19,516 bases of DNA from a bacterium (GCA_024692925.1 JAILLX010000082.1:1-19516); one strand, 5' to 3'. Numbered from the stretch's first letter, positions 7,228 to 15,407 are shown. The notes: generated by a model from the letters alone, not told the origin. Made by a program: numbers and translations.

Positions 7228-9112
7228 TTTCTTCTTTCTTCTTTATTGTTTTAGTATCAGTCAAAGGAACAGATGATATTCTTTTGAAATCATTTATCTT
7301 TTTCGTATTTTTCTTTTTAATAGAAACTTTTTTACCATGAACAATGGCACGAACTTCATCACCAGTTAAGGTTTCATATTCAAGTAAAGCCTTTGCCAAT
7401 TTTTCAAGTTTTGCCTTATTCTTTGTAATAGTTGTTTTTGCAAGTTTATAACCATCCTCAAGCATTTTCTTTACTTCTTCATCTATTTCACGAGAAGTTG
7501 CTTCTGAACATTTATAACCATTTTCTTCGTCACTGCCATAAAATACAGGTCCAATTTTATCACTTAAACCCCATTTTATAACTGCACTTCTTGCATAATC
7601 AGTTGCCATTTTTATATCAGCCGAAGCACCAGTTGTGACCTTATTTTTACCAAAGAATAATTCTTCGGAAATACGGCCAGCCATTGCAACCGCAATATCA
7701 GATTTTATTTCTGTAATATTTACACTTACCTTATCGCGTTCAGGTAATTTTTGCACAAGACCCAACGATCTTCCCCTTGGGATAATAGTTGCCTTATGTA
7801 TTGGATCAACCTCAGGAAGAAGTACAGCACAAAGTGCATGTCCGGCTTCGTGATATGCAGTATTTTTAATTTCATCTGGCGACATAGTTTTTGATTTCTT
7901 TTCAGCACCCATCAAAATTTTATCACGAGCATATTCAAAATCATCTTCTGTAATTTGCTTTCTATTATTTCTGGCTGCAATCAATGCTGCTTCGTTGACT
8001 AAATTTGCCAAATCAGCACCACTGAATCCAGGTGTTCCACGAGCGACATTTATTGCCTGTACATCAGAAAGAATATTTACTTCTTTCATATATTTTGAAA
8101 GAATAGCTTCACGCCCCTTTAAATCAGGAAGGTCAATATAAACTTGTCTATCAAATCTGCCTGGACGAAGAAGAGCATTATCCAAAACATCAACACGGTT
8201 TGTTGCTGCGATTACAATAACACCCTTGTTTATTGCGAAACCATCCATTTCAACAAGAAGTTGATTCAAAGTTTGTTCCCTTTCATCATTTCCGCCACCA
8301 TAACCAGAACCACGATGACGACCAACCGCATCAATTTCATCAATAAAAACTAAACACGGAGCATTTTTTGTTGCCTGTTCGAAAAGAGAACGGACACGAC
8401 TTGCACCAACACCAACAAACATTTCAACAAATTCAGAACCTGATGTTGAAAAGAATGGAACACCAGCTTCTCCCGCAATAGCCTTTGCAAGCAAAGTTTT
8501 ACCTGTTCCTGGTGGGCCAATAAGCAAAACTCCCTTTGGAATTTTTGCACCAAGTCGAGAATATTTCTTTGGATCACGAAGAAAGTCAACAATTTCCGAT
8601 ACATCTTGTTTTGCTTCATCAATACCAAGGACATCACTAAACCTTACATTTTGCATATCAGGTGTAAACATTTTTACATTGGATTTTCCAACACCGAATT
8701 TATCACCTTTCATACTTTTGAAAAGCATAACAAGAATTACAATCCACAAAAGCGAACTGAAAACATCAACTATTTTCATAAAATTAAAACCTTTTGATGC
8801 TGGTTCAATTTTTACCTCTGTTGGGATATTATTTTCTTCTAATTCTTCAAGAAGTTTTGGGTATAGCACAACCTGAGATGAAAAATTACTTGCTGGTTCA
8901 CCAACCTTTGATGGTTTAAGTTTTCCCTCAATCAAATCGCCCTTTATCACAACTGATTCAATTTTTTTATCCTTCATATTTTGAAGAAATTCAGAAAAAA
9001 TCATTGAATTTTCAGGCTTTTTTGATGATTTTTTGGATGTACCATCTGATATTAAAGAAAAAACCACAATAAGCAATATAACAAAATACCAATTTTTCCA
9101 GTTTTTAAACAT
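7220..9112 (-). CDS. ftsH: ATP-dependent zinc metalloprotease FtsH (630 aa)
   Basis: FtsH is a membrane-anchored hexameric AAA+ protease that degrades misfolded membrane proteins and regulators such as LpxC. Domains in order: TM1 (9-22), a periplasmic domain of about 90 residues, TM2 (about 112-131), the AAA module with Walker A GPPGTGKT (199-206), pore loop FVG (232-234), Walker B FIDE (256-259) and second region of homology RPGRFDRQ (316-323), then the peptidase with zinc site HEAGH (421-425) and the third ligand Asp499. The length is near normal; residues after about 595 are a Lys-rich tail. It follows tilS by 52 bp, an order common in Alphaproteobacteria, and overlaps the ABC exporter start. 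AAGGG about 10 nt before the ATG is the likely ribosome binding site. Confidence 0.98.
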   Translation of the reverse strand: MFKNWKNWYFVILLIVVFSLISDGTSKKSSKKPENSMIFSEFLQNMKDKKIESVVIKGDLIEGKLKPSKVGEPASNFSSQVVLYPKLLEELEENNIPTEVKIEPASKGFNFMKIVDVFSSLLWIVILVMLFKSMKGDKFGVGKSNVKMFTPDMQNVRFSDVLGIDEAKQDVSEIVDFLRDPKKYSRLGAKIPKGVLLIGPPGTGKTLLAKAIAGEAGVPFFSTSGSEFVEMFVGVGASRVRSLFEQATKNAPCLVFIDEIDAVGRHRGSGYGGGNDEREQTLNQLLVEMDGFAINKGVIVIAATNRVDVLDNALLRPGRFDRQVYIDLPDLKGREAILSKYMKEVNILSDVQAINVARGTPGFSGADLANLVNEAALIAARNNRKQITEDDFEYARDKILMGAEKKSKTMSPDEIKNTAYHEAGHALCAVLLPEVDPIHKATIIPRGRSLGLVQKLPERDKVSVNITEIKSDIAVAMAGRISEELFFGKNKVTTGASADIKMATDYARSAVIKWGLSDKIGPVFYGSDEENGYKCSEATSREIDEEVKKMLEDGYKLAKTTITKNKAKLEKLAKALLEYETLTGDEVRAIVHGKKVSIKKKNTKKINDFKRISSVPLTDTKTIKKKEENV

Positions 9113-9164
9113 TTTTTACATTTCCCTTATGCAATTTATTATAGGTAGAGTTTAAACTATAATT

Positions 9165-10166
9165 TTACATTTTACCAGCAGTTTTTTTGCCTCTTCCAAC
9201 CTCTGGCTCAATAACAATATTTTTTGCTTTATCAAACGAAATTTTTGTATTGGAAAGAGTTATTCCTTTACCCAAAGAACCTTCCTTTATTTTAGCATAA
9301 AGGTTTTCCAAACTTTCAAATCTTGGCGGATATGTGGATGAAGAAAAATCCTTTATGATTTTTGCAAGGGTACGAAGAACAACCTCTGATGGATAATACA
9401 AAAGTTCATCCTTATCAATAATAACCCTTACTCCGTTTGAAATTATTGATTTTTTTAAACATTCATCAACAAAAAATTCAACCGCATCACGGACACGTTC
9501 CATATTGTTCATGGTATCAATCAAACGCTTGTTTGAAAGTCCAAGTGTATCGATAAGTTCCTTTAAATTACGAATACGCACACGTTTATATTTTGTGTCA
9601 GAATTGCTTGGGTCTTCGATCCATTCTTGTGAAACAGAAGTCAAAAATTCCTTTATTTCTGATTTAGTAAAATTAAGCATTGGACGAACAATTTTAACCC
9701 CTAAACGTTCAGTTAAAACCGGCATACCACAAAGTCCATAAATACCACTTCCACGGGAAAGATTTAGGAAAAATGTTTCCTTTTGTTCATCCTGATTATG
9801 AGCAATAAAAAGATAATCTATTGCATTATTTTTTACATAATCAGTAAGCAATTTATAACGATATTCACGAGCAATCGCTTCGATATTAGAGGTTGGGATT
9901 TTCCCCATGTAGGTTAAAATTTCGTGGTGGATTTCATATTTTTCACACCACTTACCAACGGTTTCAGCCTCTGCTTTTGCCTCTGGTCGTAAATTATGAT
10001 TAACAGTTAACGCCGTAAAATCAATACCGTTCTTCTTTGCCCAATTATGGCTAAGGATTGTTAATGCCATACTATCCGAACCACCAGAAACAGCCACTGC
10101 AATGCTTTTTGGCTTCACATTAAGTATAGAATCTAAATTACTATTAAAAAAATCTTGTTTAATCAT
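9165..10166 (-). CDS. tilS: tRNA(Ile)-lysidine synthase (333 aa)
   Basis: TilS adds lysine to C34 of tRNA-Ile(CAU) so that it reads AUA, and uses ATP through an N-type PP-loop. The PP-loop SGGSDS is at 27-32. Further family motifs are VNHNLR (55-60, usually VDHGLR), AHNQDEQKET (122-131, usually AHHxDDQxET), RPML (161-164), WIEDPSN (182-188) and RVRIRN (195-200). The protein is shorter than the E. coli enzyme (about 430 aa), so part of the C-terminal tRNA-binding region is reduced, as in compact homologues. No good Shine-Dalgarno precedes the ATG, and murI ends 24 bp upstream, so translation may depend on the upstream message. The ftsH neighbour downstream is the usual alphaproteobacterial arrangement. 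Confidence 0.95.
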   Translation of the reverse strand: MIKQDFFNSNLDSILNVKPKSIAVAVSGGSDSMALTILSHNWAKKNGIDFTALTVNHNLRPEAKAEAETVGKWCEKYEIHHEILTYMGKIPTSNIEAIAREYRYKLLTDYVKNNAIDYLFIAHNQDEQKETFFLNLSRGSGIYGLCGMPVLTERLGVKIVRPMLNFTKSEIKEFLTSVSQEWIEDPSNSDTKYKRVRIRNLKELIDTLGLSNKRLIDTMNNMERVRDAVEFFVDECLKKSIISNGVRVIIDKDELLYYPSEVVLRTLAKIIKDFSSSTYPPRFESLENLYAKIKEGSLGKGITLSNTKISFDKAKNIVIEPEVGRGKKTAGKM

Positions 10167-10190
10167 AGTTTATATATAGGAAAAAATTAA

Positions 10191-11003
10191 CTATATGTCA
10201 ACCTTTTGAATAATAATATCTTTGCCGAAAATTGCCCTTGCCTGTTGGATATAAGCGTCATTTATATCAGTAATTTCAAATGAATATTTTGAATTTTTCG
10301 ATAAACAATTATCAATTTCAGGATGGCGAGAAAGATAATCTTTTAATGAAGCAGGCAAAAATTCATCCTGTGAAAGAATATCAATGTTTCGACCTAAAAT
10401 TTTTTTTGAAATTTCAGCAATCTGTTTTTTATAGTGTGGATAATGGGTACAACCCAAAATTATTGCCTCTATATCCTTATCAATAAAATTCTTTATATAA
10501 GATTCAATTATTGGTGGAGCAAATTCATCCGCATTATTTTCAACTAATGGCACCAAAAGTGGAGCAGGACAAGAGTAAAGTTTTATTTCTGGTTTACGTT
10601 TTTTAAGTTCAATTCCATACACATCAGAATTCACAGTTCCCTGTGTCGCAAGAAGACCAACTGATGTATATTTTTTTTCAATAACTTCCTCAACAGTTGG
10701 GACAATAACTCCTAAAATCCTGCGATCAGGATATTTTTGCGGAAGATATGTTTGTTGTAATCTTCTTAATGCAGCAAATGTAGCAGTATTACATGCAATA
10801 ATAATTAATTTGCAATCTTTCTTTTCAAACAAATACTCAATACAATTTTTTGTAAAATCGAACACAACATCCTTTGATCTTGCACCATACGGAACATGCA
10901 AAGTATCACCAAGATAACAAAAATTATACTCTGGCATTGCAGAAATCAATGATTTTGTTATCAAAAGTCCGCCAAGACCGCTATCAAATGTTCCAATATT
11001 CAT
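10191..11003 (-). CDS. murI: Glutamate racemase (270 aa)
   Basis: MurI interconverts L- and D-glutamate without a cofactor and supplies D-Glu for peptidoglycan stem peptides. The N-terminal FDSGLGG (6-12) carries the Asp7/Ser8 active-site pair. The two catalytic cysteines are Cys71 in ACNTAT and Cys185 in GCTHYP. LGDTLHVPYG (31-40) is the usual substrate-binding loop. The length is typical and the protein is complete, implying that the organism makes peptidoglycan. AGGAAA about 9 nt upstream is the ribosome binding site. It lies 50 bp after pnp and 24 bp before tilS, inside the long minus-strand unit. Confidence 0.96.
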   Translation of the reverse strand: MNIGTFDSGLGGLLITKSLISAMPEYNFCYLGDTLHVPYGARSKDVVFDFTKNCIEYLFEKKDCKLIIIACNTATFAALRRLQQTYLPQKYPDRRILGVIVPTVEEVIEKKYTSVGLLATQGTVNSDVYGIELKKRKPEIKLYSCPAPLLVPLVENNADEFAPPIIESYIKNFIDKDIEAIILGCTHYPHYKKQIAEISKKILGRNIDILSQDEFLPASLKDYLSRHPEIDNCLSKNSKYSFEITDINDAYIQQARAIFGKDIIIQKVDI

Positions 11004-11026
11004 TTGAAAATTTCCTAAAAGATACA

Positions 11027-11046
11027 GGGGGGGAAAATTTTCCCCC
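11027..11046 (-). promoter_or_regulatory. Perfect G/C-capped palindrome between pnp and murI
   Basis: Bases 11029-11046 read GGGGGAAAATTTTCCCCC, an 18-bp perfect palindrome just after the pnp stop. Outside it, 11003-11010 and 11047-11054 add an ATTTGAAA/TTTCAAAT inverted repeat. No clean T-run follows on the minus strand, so it is more likely an mRNA-stabilising or attenuating hairpin than a full terminator. Confidence 0.5.
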
Positions 11047-11053
11047 TTTCAAA

Positions 11054-13186
11054 TTAATCTTCGTCCTTTACGTGTTCAATTGCTCTGGCTTGTTTAATAG
11101 AAAGTCTTGTCTTTCCATCTTTCATTTCTGTCACCAAAACACGAACCTTGTCGCCAAGAGCAAGAACGTCTTCGACTTTCTTAACCTTGCGTTCACGAAT
11201 TTCAGAAATATGAACCATACCTTCACTTGAACCATTCATAAATGATACAACCGCACCAAAATCCATAATCTTAATAACTTCACCATCATAGATTTTACCG
11301 ATTTCAGGTTCAGCACAAATTTCTTCAATCATATTTTTTGCGATATCAATTTCTTCCTTTGAAGTTCCAGCGATTTTTACAAGTCCAGAATCTTCAATTT
11401 CAATTTTTGTATTTGATTTTTCACAAATTGAACGAATAACATTTCCACCACTTCCGATTACTTCACGAATCTTCTTTGGATTAATGTTCATTTCAAAAAT
11501 TGTTGGAGCATAAGGTGAAAGTTCCTTTCTTGGTCCTTTGATTGCTTCAGCCATTTTACCAAGAATATGCTTTCTTCCTTCATGAGCTTGTGCCAATGCT
11601 TGCTTCATAATTTCAAATGTAATAGATGTAATTTTAATATCCATTTGAAGTGCAGTGATACCATCTTTTGTACCAGCAACCTTGAAATCCATATCACCAA
11701 GATGATCTTCATCACCCATAATATCAGTCAAAATTGCAAATTTATCACCTTCTTTGATAAGACCCATTGCGATACCAGCAACTGGAGCCTTTACCGGAAT
11801 ACCAGCATCCATCATTGCCAAACTTGCACCACAAGTTGTAGCCATAGAAGAAGAACCATTTGATTCAGTAATATCTGATACTACACGAATTGTGTAAGGG
11901 AATTCTTCGAATGATGGAAGCATTGCGTGGTTCGCTCTCCATGCAAGTTTTCCGTGTCCAATTTCACGACGACCTGGTGTTCCAAGTTTTCCACATTCAC
12001 CAACAGAAAATGGTGGGAAGTTATAGTGAAGCATAAATCTTTCACCACGTACTCCATCTAAATCATCTTCTAATTGTTCATCATCCTTTACACCAATTGT
12101 TGCAGATACAAGGGCCTGTGTTTCACCACGTGTGAAAAGTGCAGAACCATGGTTACGGCCAAGGATACCAACTTCACATTCGATTGGGCGAACTGTTTTT
12201 GTATCACGACCATCAATACGAGGTTCACCTCTTAAAATTGCACCACGCATTGTTTCAGCTTCGATATCACTGAAAACATAAGGTGCAACACGAAGAGAAA
12301 CTTCATCTTCGGCATCAATTGTTGCAAATGCACGTTCCTTTATATCAGCCAAAGCATCTTGTCTTTCAAGTTTTGCTTTTATCTTGTATGCCTTTGCAAT
12401 TTCATCACCAAATTCAGAAACAAATCTTTCTTTTAATACTGTATATTCAGGAACCTGAGCTGGGATTTCCCAATCAGGATTACCAACTTCTTTTTTCATA
12501 TCTTTGATAAGTTTAATAATTGGTTGGAAAGATTTGAATCCTGTTTCAACAGCAGAAAGCATTGTTTCTTCGGAAAGTTCGTTTGCTTCTGATTCAACCA
12601 TCAAAACACCTTCATCAGTTCCGGCAACAACCAAATCAAGTTTTGTATTTTTAAGTTCTGATTTTGTTGGGTTAACGATAAATTTATCATTAACATAAGC
12701 AACACGTGCTGCACCAATTGGACCCATAAATGGAATACCTGAAATTGCCAATGCGGCACTTGATGCAACCATCGCAACTATATCAGCAGAATTTTCTTTA
12801 TCATAATTAAATACTGTTGCAATAACCTGAACTTCGTTTTTAAATGTTTCAGGGAATAATGGTCTGATAGGTCTGTCGATAAGACGAGAAACCAATGTTT
12901 CATGAACAGATGGACGACCTTCACGACGATTGAATGATCCAGGAATTTTTCCAGCAGATGCATATTTTTCTTGATAGTTAACAGTTAATGGGAAAAAGTC
13001 TTGACCATCTTTTACTTCTTTGGCAGCAACAACTGTTGCAAGAACTGTTGTTTCACCATAAGTTGCAAAAACAGCACCAGTTGCCTGTCTTGCAATTTTT
13101 CCAGTTTGAAGAGTAAGTTTTTTACCTTCCCACATAATTTCTTTTTCAACTATGTTAAACATAGATTTTTTCTTTAATCCAAACAT
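11054..13186 (-). CDS. pnp: Polyribonucleotide nucleotidyltransferase, PNPase (710 aa)
   Basis: PNPase is a trimeric 3'-5' phosphorolytic exoribonuclease of mRNA decay. It has two RNase PH domains (about 12-240 and 325-560), the second carrying the active-site stretch LTDIMGDEDHLGDMDFKVAG (486-505), then a KH domain with GSGG (578-581) and an S1 domain (629-698). The annotated ATG at 13186 follows AAGGA by about 6 nt. However, homologues usually begin MFNIV or MFDIK, which here is Met9 (ATG at 13160-13162), so an eight-residue N-terminal extension is possible. The 182-bp leader before the gene holds a long hairpin that resembles the RNase III autoregulatory site of E. coli pnp. The order rpsO, then pnp, is the classic bacterial arrangement, although a small extra ORF is inserted between them here. 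Confidence 0.97.
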   Translation of the reverse strand: MFGLKKKSMFNIVEKEIMWEGKKLTLQTGKIARQATGAVFATYGETTVLATVVAAKEVKDGQDFFPLTVNYQEKYASAGKIPGSFNRREGRPSVHETLVSRLIDRPIRPLFPETFKNEVQVIATVFNYDKENSADIVAMVASSAALAISGIPFMGPIGAARVAYVNDKFIVNPTKSELKNTKLDLVVAGTDEGVLMVESEANELSEETMLSAVETGFKSFQPIIKLIKDMKKEVGNPDWEIPAQVPEYTVLKERFVSEFGDEIAKAYKIKAKLERQDALADIKERAFATIDAEDEVSLRVAPYVFSDIEAETMRGAILRGEPRIDGRDTKTVRPIECEVGILGRNHGSALFTRGETQALVSATIGVKDDEQLEDDLDGVRGERFMLHYNFPPFSVGECGKLGTPGRREIGHGKLAWRANHAMLPSFEEFPYTIRVVSDITESNGSSSMATTCGASLAMMDAGIPVKAPVAGIAMGLIKEGDKFAILTDIMGDEDHLGDMDFKVAGTKDGITALQMDIKITSITFEIMKQALAQAHEGRKHILGKMAEAIKGPRKELSPYAPTIFEMNINPKKIREVIGSGGNVIRSICEKSNTKIEIEDSGLVKIAGTSKEEIDIAKNMIEEICAEPEIGKIYDGEVIKIMDFGAVVSFMNGSSEGMVHISEIRERKVKKVEDVLALGDKVRVLVTEMKDGKTRLSIKQARAIEHVKDED

Positions 13187-13245
13187 TTTTATCCTTTCGT
13201 TTGTTTGTTATTAAAAAGAAAAGAGAAAGGAAAGATGACTTTGAA

Positions 13246-13296
13246 AAGTCAGAAAATACAATCCAGTCAATAATATTGGATTCTATATTCTGACTT
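13246..13296 (-). promoter_or_regulatory. Long hairpin in the pnp leader, candidate RNase III autoregulation site
   Basis: Arms 13246-13254 and 13288-13296 pair perfectly (9 bp); inward follow a 1x1 mismatch, 3 bp, another 1x1 mismatch and 6 bp (13260-13265 with 13277-13282). That gives 18 pairs in 51 nt with only symmetric single mismatches, closed by a loop of about 11 nt. It lies 60 nt before the pnp ATG. In E. coli, RNase III cuts a stem-loop at this place and PNPase then destabilises its own message. The same role here is inferred from position and shape. Confidence 0.6.
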
Positions 13297-13330
13297 ACCT
13301 TACTCTTTTCCATATTTACAATAATACACC

Positions 13331-13372
13331 AAAAGTAATTGAAAGGGAAGAAAAACTTCCCAAAACAATTAC
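13331..13372 (-). terminator. Terminator-like hairpin after the Cys-rich ORF
   Basis: Two nested perfect stems, GTAATTG/CAATTAC (13335-13341 with 13366-13372) and GGGAAG/CTTCCC (13345-13350 with 13356-13361), flank a 5-nt loop. On the minus strand the stem is followed by only CTTTTGG, so termination may be partial and allow read-through to pnp. The stem starts inside the stop codon of the upstream ORF. Confidence 0.6.
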
Positions 13373-13647
13373 CTTATATGTGTAATAAATTCGCTTGTAT
13401 AATTATCAATAAATTTTTTATACAAAGCAATATTATCCAAAGTCTTTTGTCTGGCATTACATACAGCCCAATAGGAGGATTGTATATTACCCTTTACAAT
13501 TTCAGCATGAGGACATTCATACATATTTGCAGGACAAGGCATACCCCTTTTGCAATTATTTGATACACAAGGAGGCATTTGCCAAACATTACCTGTTTCA
13601 ATAGCTTTTCTTGCGTAAACAGGAACTTTTACTTTTGCACGAGTCAT
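13369..13647 (-). CDS. Small Cys-rich hypothetical protein between rpsO and pnp (92 aa)
   Basis: I do not recognise this family. It is basic at the N-terminus (MTRAKVKVPVYARK) and holds a cluster C27-x4-C32-x5-C38-x6-C45, plus C63. The first four could bind zinc or an iron-sulfur cluster, though the spacing matches no motif I know. There is no signal peptide or membrane segment, so it is probably cytoplasmic. The start overlaps the rpsO stop by one base (TAATG), which strongly suggests translational coupling and argues that the ORF is real. The terminator-like hairpin begins in its stop codon, so truB-rpsO-this ORF would form one transcript. A role near the ribosome or in RNA metabolism is inferred only from location. 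Confidence 0.72.
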   Translation of the reverse strand: MTRAKVKVPVYARKAIETGNVWQMPPCVSNNCKRGMPCPANMYECPHAEIVKGNIQSSYWAVCNARQKTLDNIALYKKFIDNYTSEFITHIR

Positions 13648-13916
13648 TATTTTCTTAAACCTAATTTTTTAATAATTTCTTCGTATGATTTTGGATTTGT
13701 TCTTTTAAGATAAGCAAGCAAAGTTTTTCTGTTGTTTACCATTTTCATCATACCAAGTTTTGAAGCATTATCTTTTTTATTTGTTTTAAAATGTTCTGTT
13801 AAGTTATTGATTCTTTCAGTAAGAATTGCAATTTGAACTTCTGATGAACCAGTATCTTTTTCAGAAACTTTAAAATCTTTAATCAAAGCTTGTTTTTTTT
13901 CTTTTGTAATTGACAT
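13647..13916 (-). CDS. rpsO: 30S ribosomal protein S15 (89 aa)
   Basis: S15 binds 16S rRNA early in 30S assembly and helps bridge to the 50S subunit. The length of 89 aa is exactly typical. The conserved body is clear: DTGSSEVQIAILTERINNLT (21-40), then EHFKTNKKDNASKLGMMKMV and the family's RKTLLAYLKRTNP. The ribosome binding site AAGGA is about 9 nt before the ATG. It lies 18 bp after truB and shares one base with the next ORF. In E. coli S15 represses its own translation through its leader; the truB-rpsO gap here is too short to judge. Confidence 0.98.
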   Translation of the reverse strand: MSITKEKKQALIKDFKVSEKDTGSSEVQIAILTERINNLTEHFKTNKKDNASKLGMMKMVNNRKTLLAYLKRTNPKSYEEIIKKLGLRK

Positions 13917-13934
13917 TTTATTTATCCTTTCTTT

Positions 13935-14864
13935 TTACAAGTTAAAAACACGGACAGTTTTTAAAAAACCATCTTCTATTTTAATAACTGCTGAAAGTTT
14001 GGAGTTTGATATTATTTTATATAAAGAATCAGATTCAAGATTTTCAAAACCAACGGCTTTTATCCATTGTCCATTTCTTAACTTTTCATTTTGCCCTTCG
14101 TTTATATCCAAAGCCAAGATGTCGTTCAGCCCAAAGGATACAGGAAGCAAAATATCGCTATCAAATTTCCGTACATCCAACGATTGTTCGCTATTCTGCA
14201 ATATTTTTTCTAATTTGTCAAGAGTTATTGCATTTTCAAGGGTAAATGGACCATTAGAAATACGACGCAAATATGAAACATATCCAGCGGAATTTAACGC
14301 ATTTGCAATATCCCGAGCAACAGAACGAACATAAAATCCCTTGTTGGCTGTCACAATAAATTTATACTCCGAATCACTTATTTTTTCCATCAATTCAAGG
14401 CGATGTATAAAATTTTGGCGAGGTTTTATTTCAAAATCCTTTCCTTGACGTGCAAGGTTATATGCCCTTTCTCCGTTTATTTTTATTGCAGAATATTTTG
14501 GAGGAATTTGTTCTATTTCACCTAAAAATTTTGGTAAAATTGCTCTTATATTCTCCTCGGTTGGGATAAAATCAGAGGTCCTAATAACCTCACCTTCGGC
14601 GTCATCCGTGGATGTTTGAGTGCCAAATTTTACAGTAAATTCATAGGTTTTCTTATTTTCCATTTGAAAAGCAACTGTTTTTGTCGCCTCGCCAAGTGCA
14701 ATAGGTAAAACCCCACTTGCAAGAGGATCGAGCGTTCCAGTATGACCAATTTTTACTTTTCCAAAATGTGGATAAAGCATTTTTTTAACCTTAAAAACTA
14801 CATCATTAGAACTAATATTTAATGGTTTATCTATATTCAAAAAACCGTTTAATGGAATACTCAT
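13935..14864 (-). CDS. truB: tRNA pseudouridine(55) synthase (309 aa)
   Basis: TruB makes pseudouridine 55 in the T-loop of nearly all tRNAs. The catalytic motif GHTGTLDPLASGVLP contains the nucleophile Asp46 (numbered from my start). GFLNIDKP near residues 7-14, KTYEFTVKFG and YVRSVARDIA are further TruB signatures. The frame extends upstream to a TTG at 14921, but I choose the ATG at 14862-14864: it gives the family-typical start MSIPLNGFLNIDKP, has AGGAT 7 nt upstream, and lies just inside a plausible promoter, whereas the TTG has no ribosome binding site. It heads the truB-rpsO-ORF92 unit, 18 bp before rpsO, and diverges from the 132-aa gene. Confidence 0.95.
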   Translation of the reverse strand: MSIPLNGFLNIDKPLNISSNDVVFKVKKMLYPHFGKVKIGHTGTLDPLASGVLPIALGEATKTVAFQMENKKTYEFTVKFGTQTSTDDAEGEVIRTSDFIPTEENIRAILPKFLGEIEQIPPKYSAIKINGERAYNLARQGKDFEIKPRQNFIHRLELMEKISDSEYKFIVTANKGFYVRSVARDIANALNSAGYVSYLRRISNGPFTLENAITLDKLEKILQNSEQSLDVRKFDSDILLPVSFGLNDILALDINEGQNEKLRNGQWIKAVGFENLESDSLYKIISNSKLSAVIKIEDGFLKTVRVFNL

Positions 14865-14892
14865 TTTAAATCCTGTATTTAACATATTTTGT

Positions 14893-14921
14893 ATGGTATC
14901 AAAAAAATTTAAGTTTTGCAA
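14893..14921 (-). promoter_or_regulatory. Candidate truB promoter
   Basis: On the minus strand TTGCAA (14916-14921) and TACCAT (14893-14898) are 17 bp apart, each matching the consensus at four of six bases. Initiation near 14886 would leave a leader of about 20 nt holding the AGGAT site. This supports the ATG at 14864 as the truB start. Confidence 0.4.
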
Positions 14922-14930
14922 TATAAATTG

Positions 14931-14958
14931 TTGACAAAAAATATATTAGGATTATATT
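14931..14958 (+). promoter_or_regulatory. Strong sigma70-type promoter of the 132-aa gene
   Basis: A perfect TTGACA (14931-14936) is followed after 16 bp by TATATT (14953-14958). This is the best promoter match in the window, and it points at the unknown gene starting at 15009. Confidence 0.65.
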
Positions 14959-14977
14959 ACAGACTATAAAAATTTTT

Positions 14978-14989
14978 ATTGTTAACAAT
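14978..14989. promoter_or_regulatory. 12-bp perfect palindrome, possible operator
   Basis: ATTGTTAACAAT lies about 20 bp after the promoter -10 box and before the ribosome binding site AAGGA (14998-15002). A near copy, ATTGTTGACA, overlaps the -35 box at 14927-14936. Two such half-sites around one promoter suggest a repressor site; no regulator gene is visible nearby. Confidence 0.35.
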
Positions 14990-15008
14990 TTAAACCAAAG
15001 GATTTACA

Positions 15009-15407
15009 ATGAAAAATAAAAGACCTACACCTATACAAGATCAACTAAACAAAAATGTAATAAAGGGTGTTCTTGTCACCATTAATGAATGTATGGAATC
15101 GATAAGACAGGCTGAAAGAGAAGAAATTAGACCTGAAAATAATAATTATTTTGTTTACAAAAAAAATTTTGAATATGTAAAAAAAGGAATTCAAGCTTTG
15201 GATAGAAAGGGTATATACGAACTTCTTTCTCCGGAACAAAAACAAGAAATAAAAAATATAGTTTATGAAGTAAACCTTCTTTCTGTTTTCTTTAATGCTA
15301 ATGTCAAACATTATAATGATACAGAAAAGAATTTAAGTTTTTTTGATAGAGCAAATCTTAAATTATTTAACTCTATTGTTTTAAAAAATATTTCAAAAGA
15401 AAGATAA
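15009..15407 (+). CDS. Hypothetical protein, helical and basic (132 aa)
   Basis: I do not recognise this protein. It has no signal peptide, membrane segment or Cys cluster (one Cys at 28) and is rich in Lys, Asn and Glu, with heptad-like helical stretches around 15-37 and 74-100. This suggests a small cytoplasmic alpha-helical protein. The start has AAGGA 6 nt upstream and follows the strongest promoter in the window, so expression is likely. It diverges from truB and converges on mutS: its TAA ends at 15407 and the mutS stop begins at 15408. It is the only + strand gene between malQ and the window end, so it interrupts otherwise collinear minus-strand housekeeping genes and may be lineage-specific. 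Confidence 0.75.
   Translation: MKNKRPTPIQDQLNKNVIKGVLVTINECMESIRQAEREEIRPENNNYFVYKKNFEYVKKGIQALDRKGIYELLSPEQKQEIKNIVYEVNLLSVFFNANVKHYNDTEKNLSFFDRANLKLFNSIVLKNISKER

Noticed and set aside
13155..13313. A 52-codon minus-strand ORF through the pnp leader hairpin, overlapping the pnp start in another frame
   Set aside because: No Shine-Dalgarno before its ATG, and the sequence is explained better by the RNA hairpin; a leader peptide cannot be fully excluded.
14865..14921. Upstream extension of truB to a TTG start
   Set aside because: The extra 19 residues are not typical of TruB, the TTG lacks a ribosome binding site, and a likely promoter covers this stretch.
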